36,864 nucleotides of DNA. It comes from CAYFQB01 sp964345225 (GTDB taxonomy: Bacteria > Nitrospirota > Thermodesulfovibrionia > Thermodesulfovibrionales > UBA6898). Numbering within the stretch: the first letter of the stretch is position 1; each line of letters starts with the position of its first letter. Positions 32,455 through 36,864 of the stretch are shown piece by piece. A program made the translations under genes and the position numbers. The notes under the pieces were generated by a model that saw nothing but the letters and a program-made list of their open reading frames with translations, ran no database searches and was not told the origin of the DNA. Where the stretch lies: contig CAYFQB010000060.1 of the NCBI GenBank assembly GCA_964345225.1, forward strand, positions 1 to 36,864. Direction: 5' to 3'.

Positions 32455-32481
32455 AATTCAAAATTCAAAATTCAAAGTTAA
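32455..32481 (+). repeat. 7-base-period ATTCAAA repeat between gspE and gspK
   Basis: ATTCAAA three times in a row, then GTTAAAA, in the only gap (46 bases) inside the gsp genes. Period 7 matches the other arrays. It sits where gspF-gspJ are usually encoded. Confidence 0.6.
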
Positions 32482-32495
32482 AAACGGAAAGAGAA

Positions 32496-33473
32496 TTGGC
32501 TGATAGTATTCAATATTCAAAAAATAAACTATTCACTGAGGATGGCATTGCTCTTATTATGGTCTTATGGATTTTAGCTCTGCTTGTAATTATTGCTCTG
32601 AATTTTGCCATATCAAACAGGTGGAATTCTGCAAGCACGCGTAATCTTAAAGAAGAGACCATTTCATATTATATGGCTGTATCGGGATATCACGAGGCAG
32701 TGGACTATATAATTTCAGACAAAGACATAAATGTGGATTTTCTTGATAACGAAGGAAATTTCTGGGTAGATATAGAAAACCAGCCCATAACAGGCAAAAG
32801 GTCGACAGAAGAAGGAGAAATAGATATCAGGATAATAGATGAAGACGCTAAAATTAATATTAATTATGCTACTACAGAACAGCTAGAGAGGCTTTTTGAA
32901 TATGCCGCCATTCCACAGGATTCAATAATTGTGATAATAGACTCCATGCTGGACTGGAAAGATAGCGGTGATAATGATGCACACCGGCTTTCAGGTGCAG
33001 AAAACGAATACTACGAAAGTCTTGAAGATCCATACAAGGCAAAAAATGCACTTTTTGATGTCCCTGAGGAATTGTCTCTAGTTAAAGGAATGACAGCTGA
33101 GTATATGTATGGTTCTGAAGAAACAAAATCTCTAATCCCTTTAATAACAACTTTTGGCAAAGGTACCATTAATATCAATACAGTTTCACAGGAAGTTATG
33201 GAAATATTAGGGCTTAATCCTTTTGAGATTGAAACTGTTCTAAAGCAGAGAAGCAAGGAATCCGGCGGGTGGAGATTAATTCCAGGGGAGTTTTCCCGGT
33301 ACGGTCTGAATACTATTTCTTCGAACAATATAAGAATTGAAGTTACAGCTAAGGCAAAAAACAGCAAGATAGAATCAAAAATTGTGGCGGTTTTAAACAG
33401 GAAGAAAACCTTCGATGGATATAAGATACAGAGACTATACTGGAGAGAAAGTGCGGAGAATATTAGGGGTTAA
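32496..33473 (+). CDS. gspK: Type II secretion minor pseudopilin GspK
   Basis: 325 residues, TTG start (no earlier ATG; weak GAGA upstream). A prepilin-like N-terminus has DGIALIMVLWILALLVIIAL, where cleavage after Gly is expected. It lacks Glu5 of major pilins, as GspK proteins do. A T2SSK domain with paired helix-hairpin-helix segments follows (INYATTEQLERLFEYA, DSMLDWKDSGDNDAHRLSGA, FDVPEELSLVKGM, INTVSQEVMEILGL). GspK caps the pseudopilus tip with GspI and GspJ, which are not encoded here. The end overlaps gspL. Confidence 0.9.
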   Translation: MADSIQYSKNKLFTEDGIALIMVLWILALLVIIALNFAISNRWNSASTRNLKEETISYYMAVSGYHEAVDYIISDKDINVDFLDNEGNFWVDIENQPITGKRSTEEGEIDIRIIDEDAKININYATTEQLERLFEYAAIPQDSIIVIIDSMLDWKDSGDNDAHRLSGAENEYYESLEDPYKAKNALFDVPEELSLVKGMTAEYMYGSEETKSLIPLITTFGKGTININTVSQEVMEILGLNPFEIETVLKQRSKESGGWRLIPGEFSRYGLNTISSNNIRIEVTAKAKNSKIESKIVAVLNRKKTFDGYKIQRLYWRESAENIRG

Positions 33474-34764
33474 TTTTAATCATAATACCTTAAATGCGTA
33501 TATAACCGATCTTGGTTTCAGAACTGTAAGACCTGTAAAAACAGAAGATGTGGTTTTGCCTGATAGAAAAGACGAGAGAGACAAGTTCATAACAGATGCA
33601 TTAATAAGATGGAAGAAAGAATATTCTGTTAAGAGGATTGTTATCAGCCTTCCGCTAAAGAATTTTTCTTATCGGTTGATTGAAATGCCTTCTTTAAAGA
33701 GGGCAGACTTAAGAAGGGCGCTTTCATTTGAGCTCGAGAAATATCTTCCCCTGACTGTTGATGAGTATGTGTTTGACTTTACTCCGTTAGAAAGGATGCC
33801 CCGTAAGAGTTTTCTAAGGGGATTTCTTACACCAGCAGGTCAAAAAGGCACTGCAAAAGTGCATGTTTTCTCGATTAGAAAGGAAATAATCAACCAGCTT
33901 TATAAATATGTAAAGGAAGCCGAACTTGACATTATTTCAATAAGATGCAGCACAATCGGTGCCCTATGTCATTTTTTAGACATTTCAGGGGAAAATGTTA
34001 ATGGGCTGTTTGCAAATTTTACAGATGATTCATGTGAGATTGTTGGCTTGAAGAATTCAGTGCCGGAATTTTTTAAAAATATCTCTGTAAACATTAATTT
34101 ATCTGATGAGATAGAAAGACATCTGGCAATGTATCCCGGACTGGTATACTTCACAGGCAATCCTGATCTGTCTTTAACTAAAAAATTCAACAGCAGGCAG
34201 TTGCATTTCCCGTTTTCATATGCCATGACATATCATGAAGTAAAGAAGTCATGCCTGAATCTTAATTTCCTTTCACAGGGATATATTAAAAAAGGTATGG
34301 ATTATTACCCTCACATCCTTGGAGGTTTGTCTGCAGCTGTAGTCGCAATTTTTCTTCTTACAGGGGTAGTAGCCTATTACAAGGATCTGAGAACACTGAA
34401 GTCCATAGAGTCGAAGATTTCTTCGATTAAGAATAAAGCATCTGGTATACTTGAAAATCAGAAAAAGCTTGATTTACTTCATGATGACAGTAAAGTTTTA
34501 TTGGATTTTCAAAATAGAAGCAATATAACGATAAAGGTAATCGGTGAACTGAGCGAGGTTATCCCGAATGATGCATGGTTGATAAATATTTCAGTTGACG
34601 ACAGAGGAAAGATAGAGATAGAAGGTTTTGCAAAAAAGACATCAGATCTTGTAATGGCCATAGAGAATTCCAAGGTTTTTAAGAATATTTCTTTTACATC
34701 CCCGATTATTACAAAATATGGCGAAGAACGCTTTGCTTTAAAAATGGAGGTCGAGGGTCTTTGA
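33451..34764 (+). CDS. gspL: Type II secretion protein GspL (PilM-like plus PilN-like domains)
   Basis: 437 residues from the GTG at 33451, chosen because GGAGAG is five bases upstream and the protein then opens RRILGVNF, the start of the actin-like fold; an ATG at 33415 would overlap gspK by 59 bases and add 12 residues. A cytoplasmic PilM/GspL domain has RIVISLPLKNFSYRLIEMP and RALSFELEKYLPL. One membrane helix lies at about 286-308. The periplasmic PilN-like end has IKVIGELSEVIPNDAWL and IEGFAKKTSDL. GspL ties the GspE ATPase to the inner-membrane platform. Confidence 0.88.
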   Translation: MRRILGVNFNHNTLNAYITDLGFRTVRPVKTEDVVLPDRKDERDKFITDALIRWKKEYSVKRIVISLPLKNFSYRLIEMPSLKRADLRRALSFELEKYLPLTVDEYVFDFTPLERMPRKSFLRGFLTPAGQKGTAKVHVFSIRKEIINQLYKYVKEAELDIISIRCSTIGALCHFLDISGENVNGLFANFTDDSCEIVGLKNSVPEFFKNISVNINLSDEIERHLAMYPGLVYFTGNPDLSLTKKFNSRQLHFPFSYAMTYHEVKKSCLNLNFLSQGYIKKGMDYYPHILGGLSAAVVAIFLLTGVVAYYKDLRTLKSIESKISSIKNKASGILENQKKLDLLHDDSKVLLDFQNRSNITIKVIGELSEVIPNDAWLINISVDDRGKIEIEGFAKKTSDLVMAIENSKVFKNISFTSPIITKYGEERFALKMEVEGL

Positions 34765-35291
34765 AAAGAAATAAATATATTCTTACAGCAGTTTTATTTG
34801 TAGTCGCTGTTTTTACCTTTGATTATTATTTCATAGAGCCAAAGTCTGAGATATTAAGGGAATCTATAGAATCTCGATATGATACATTACAGAAATATGA
34901 ATATTTTATTAAGGGCGCTAATATAACAGAGGAAGAAATCGAGTCTGTACTTAATGATATTAAGGCTCTTGAGAAAAGATTGATTCAGGAAAAGACCAAA
35001 TTCCTCTCTTCAGCTAAGCTGCAAAGCGAGATATCAGACATGATAAACAAGGCCGGTTTAAAGGTTTTACTTATTAAGCCTCTAAGTACAGAAAAGGTCA
35101 ATAATTACACTAATATGCCTATATATTTTGAAGGAAACGGAGATATAAAGCAGATTGGAGATTTCTTGAAATATCTAGAATCCAGCAAATTAATGATAAA
35201 AATAGATAAACTGAGCCTTAATGTTACAAATGTCCAGAACCCTAAAGATTTGAAGTTCAAAATACAGGTATCCGGATTGGCAAAGACATGA
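34761..35291 (+). CDS. gspM: Type II secretion protein GspM (PilO-like)
   Basis: 176 residues, TTG start overlapping the gspL stop by four bases (TTGA). One membrane helix at about 6-24, a coiled-coil stretch at 30-95 (EEEIESVLNDIKALEKRL), then a ferredoxin-like domain with PIYFEGNGDIKQIGDFLKYL, the PilO/GspM signature. It would pair with GspL in the inner-membrane platform. Sequence similarity in this family is low, so the call rests on size, plan and position. Confidence 0.82.
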   Translation: MKRNKYILTAVLFVVAVFTFDYYFIEPKSEILRESIESRYDTLQKYEYFIKGANITEEEIESVLNDIKALEKRLIQEKTKFLSSAKLQSEISDMINKAGLKVLLIKPLSTEKVNNYTNMPIYFEGNGDIKQIGDFLKYLESSKLMIKIDKLSLNVTNVQNPKDLKFKIQVSGLAKT

Positions 35292-35794
35292 TCAGAAAAA
35301 ACTTTATGCTTGTATTAGTGATTTTATTGTTTTTATACATGGTGTGGAATTTTTATTCTGAAGCACTCAAATATGATCCGTTGTCTGAGGTTTCAGTGAG
35401 AAAATACAGTCCAAGGGAAGCAGACATAATTCTTTCGTCTGAATATTCTAAAGCTTGGAGCAAAGAAATATTTGAAAAGAATTTATTCAGTCCTAACAGA
35501 ACATATAAGAATCAGAAAGCTATTCCTGATGCTACAAAAGGTCCAGTTGAACCACCACAAAAGAGACCTGAGGTTGGATTGGAGGGCATTGTGCTTGATA
35601 TTTATGGCGACTATATTGCTTATGTTGTAATAGATGATTCAAAAGCGATACCAATGAGAAAAGGAGACAAAGTAGAAAATTTTGAATTATTTGATATATC
35701 TGAAAGAAAAGTTATGTTAAAATGGAAAACCGAGATGATCCAAATAAATTTAGATAAAATAAAGACGATTAAAAGGCCGGGAAAATCGAAATGA
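35288..35794 (+). CDS. gspC: Type II secretion protein GspC (HR domain only, PilP-like)
   Basis: 168 residues. A membrane helix at about 6-22, a linker, LFSPNRTY (the LFSP motif before the homology region), then a small beta domain: VGLEGIVLDIYGDYIAYVVI, AIPMRKGDKVENFELFDI. This is the HR domain that touches the secretin N0 domain. The C-terminal PDZ or coiled coil found in many GspC proteins is missing, so it resembles PilP as well. It overlaps gspM by four bases (ATGA) and gspD by four (ATGA). Confidence 0.82.
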   Translation: MIRKNFMLVLVILLFLYMVWNFYSEALKYDPLSEVSVRKYSPREADIILSSEYSKAWSKEIFEKNLFSPNRTYKNQKAIPDATKGPVEPPQKRPEVGLEGIVLDIYGDYIAYVVIDDSKAIPMRKGDKVENFELFDISERKVMLKWKTEMIQINLDKIKTIKRPGKSK

Positions 35795-36864
35795 ACCGAA
35801 AGCTAATGGCAGTTGTTTTGCTCTTATTTCTGGTTGTTTCATGTGCTCCTAAAAAGGAAGTCAGGCCAGAGGAACAGCCGGTTACTGAGATACCACCCGT
35901 TGAAGAATTGAAGCTTCCTGAAATAGCCCCCAGAATAGAAGTCGAGGAAGAAGAGAAGATAGCCGAACCTGTTGAAGAGAAGAAGGCTGAAGAGCAATAT
36001 GTTATGCTCAACTTCGAAAATGCTGACCTTGAGACTGTAGTATCCACAATAGGCGAAATGCTCAAGATAAACTATATCCTTGCTCCAGGCGTAAGCGGCA
36101 ATATAACAATACAGTCTCATAATAAAGTACCTTTAAGTGAATTGTTCTCAATATTCCAGACGATACTCGAATTCAACGGATTTACTGCTGTAAAAGACGG
36201 AAGTTTTTACAGAATTGTACCGATTGATACAGCCAAACAACAGCCTGTTCCTGTAGAGTCTGGAAAGGTTCCAAGGATTCCGAAAGATTCAGGCTTTGTA
36301 ACTCAGGGTGTTCCCCTTGAATATGTCAAAGCCGGTGATGTCGCTAATATAGCAAAGAATCTTATGCCAAGAGGTACTGATATAATTGTTTATGAACCTT
36401 CAAATATGTTGATAGTTACAGCGCCACCGGCAGGTATTTTAAAATTCTTGAAGATTCTTGAATATATTGATATACCCCCTACTGAAAGAGATTCGATAAG
36501 AACATTTGTCTATGAAGTAGAAAATGGCGAGGCAAAGAATCTTGCTGAGATCCTGAAAAAAATCTATCCGGAAAAAGATGAGAAGGATGGTGCTGCTGTT
36601 AAGACAGTATCACCTACTACACCACGTCCACCGGTAAGACGACCAGTGAGACCACAACGGCCAGTGCCGACAGTTGCAATGGTTCAGGAAGGGCTTGCAG
36701 GGGAAATTGAAGGAGAAGTCATTATAGAGGCATATGAGGATATAAATGCTCTTATTATAAAGACAACACCTCGTGGCTACCTGTCTCTCCTTGAAACCAT
36801 TAAGAAACTGGATGTCCAGCCAAAGCAGGTATTGATAGAGGTATTGATTGCAGAAATTTCTTTA
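35791..36864 (+). CDS. gspD: Type II secretion outer-membrane secretin GspD (partial, C-terminus beyond window)
   Basis: 358 codons to the right edge, no stop. Lipoprotein signal: MNRK, a hydrophobic core, lipobox VVSC with Cys18. A Pro/Glu-rich linker follows to about residue 68. The N0 domain (VMLNFENADLETVVSTIGEM...ILAPGVSGNITIQ), N1 (QGVPLEYVKAGDVANIAKNL) and N2 (FVYEVENGEAKNLAEILKKI) come next, with a Pro/Arg-rich insert near 275-295. The last visible part, KQVLIEVLIAEISL, is the start of N3 or the secretin core. The lipid anchor implies a piloting route by the Lol pathway. It is the outer-membrane gate of the secretion system. Confidence 0.92.
   Translation, partial: MNRKLMAVVLLLFLVVSCAPKKEVRPEEQPVTEIPPVEELKLPEIAPRIEVEEEEKIAEPVEEKKAEEQYVMLNFENADLETVVSTIGEMLKINYILAPGVSGNITIQSHNKVPLSELFSIFQTILEFNGFTAVKDGSFYRIVPIDTAKQQPVPVESGKVPRIPKDSGFVTQGVPLEYVKAGDVANIAKNLMPRGTDIIVYEPSNMLIVTAPPAGILKFLKILEYIDIPPTERDSIRTFVYEVENGEAKNLAEILKKIYPEKDEKDGAAVKTVSPTTPRPPVRRPVRPQRPVPTVAMVQEGLAGEIEGEVIIEAYEDINALIIKTTPRGYLSLLETIKKLDVQPKQVLIEVLIAEISL

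Overview
The window is about 36.9 kb of AT-rich chromosomal DNA (roughly 38% GC by eye) from a Gram-negative (diderm) bacterium. It carries a Wza-like outer-membrane polysaccharide exporter, an Mla phospholipid transport set, a type II secretion locus and a Spy-like periplasmic protein. The def-fmt-DUF116-rsmB-PASTA-rpe string, a DUF512 radical-SAM protein, and the TusA/E1/JAMM cluster suggest a Nitrospirota-like or deltaproteobacterial (Desulfobacterota-like) lineage. That placement is inference; there is no rRNA or tRNA in the window to confirm it.

Layout. Positions 1-4.4 kb (minus strand) concern the cell surface: a Spy/CpxP-like protein cut by the window edge, a polysaccharide-export lipoprotein, an unusual fusion of sugar nucleotidyltransferase, left-handed beta-helix and phosphoglycosyltransferase, and a PilZ domain protein. 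Positions 4.5-8.5 kb (minus) hold an alkaline-phosphatase-superfamily hydrolase overlapping a PAPS-reductase-family PP-loop protein, a PDZ/radical-SAM/DUF512 protein, and pgsA. Positions 8.9-14.7 kb (minus) form one compact operon, def-fmt-DUF116-rsmB-PASTA-rpe-TPR, apparently read from a promoter that would give a leaderless def message. A cold-shock gene with a near-consensus sigma-70 promoter diverges from it. Positions 15.7-21.1 kb (plus) carry lipA, an AlaC-type aminotransferase, hom, then a sulfur-transfer cluster (TusA-like, MoeB/ThiF-like E1, JAMM peptidase). Positions 21.2-25.1 kb (minus) carry rarA, rny and a ymdB-type phosphodiesterase. From 25.4 kb to the end (plus) come a structured RNA candidate, a mobA-like gene, tatA, alr, mlaE-mlaF-mlaD and gspE-gspK-gspL-gspM-gspC-gspD; gspD is cut by the right edge.

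The most unusual content is between genes. (1) Degenerate arrays with an exact 7-base period occur in at least five places and in both orientations. Two of them supply the last codons and the stop codon of a gene. (2) Two roughly 300-bp inverted-repeat elements share a terminal motif of about 43 bases; they look like MITEs or long hairpin repeats, and no transposase is present. (3) A 61-nt near-perfect hairpin built of 9-mer units lies between rny and ymdB. (4) A roughly 170-nt structured RNA candidate, 6S-like or riboswitch-like, lies upstream of mobA. No CRISPR array, tRNA, rRNA or complete insertion sequence was seen.
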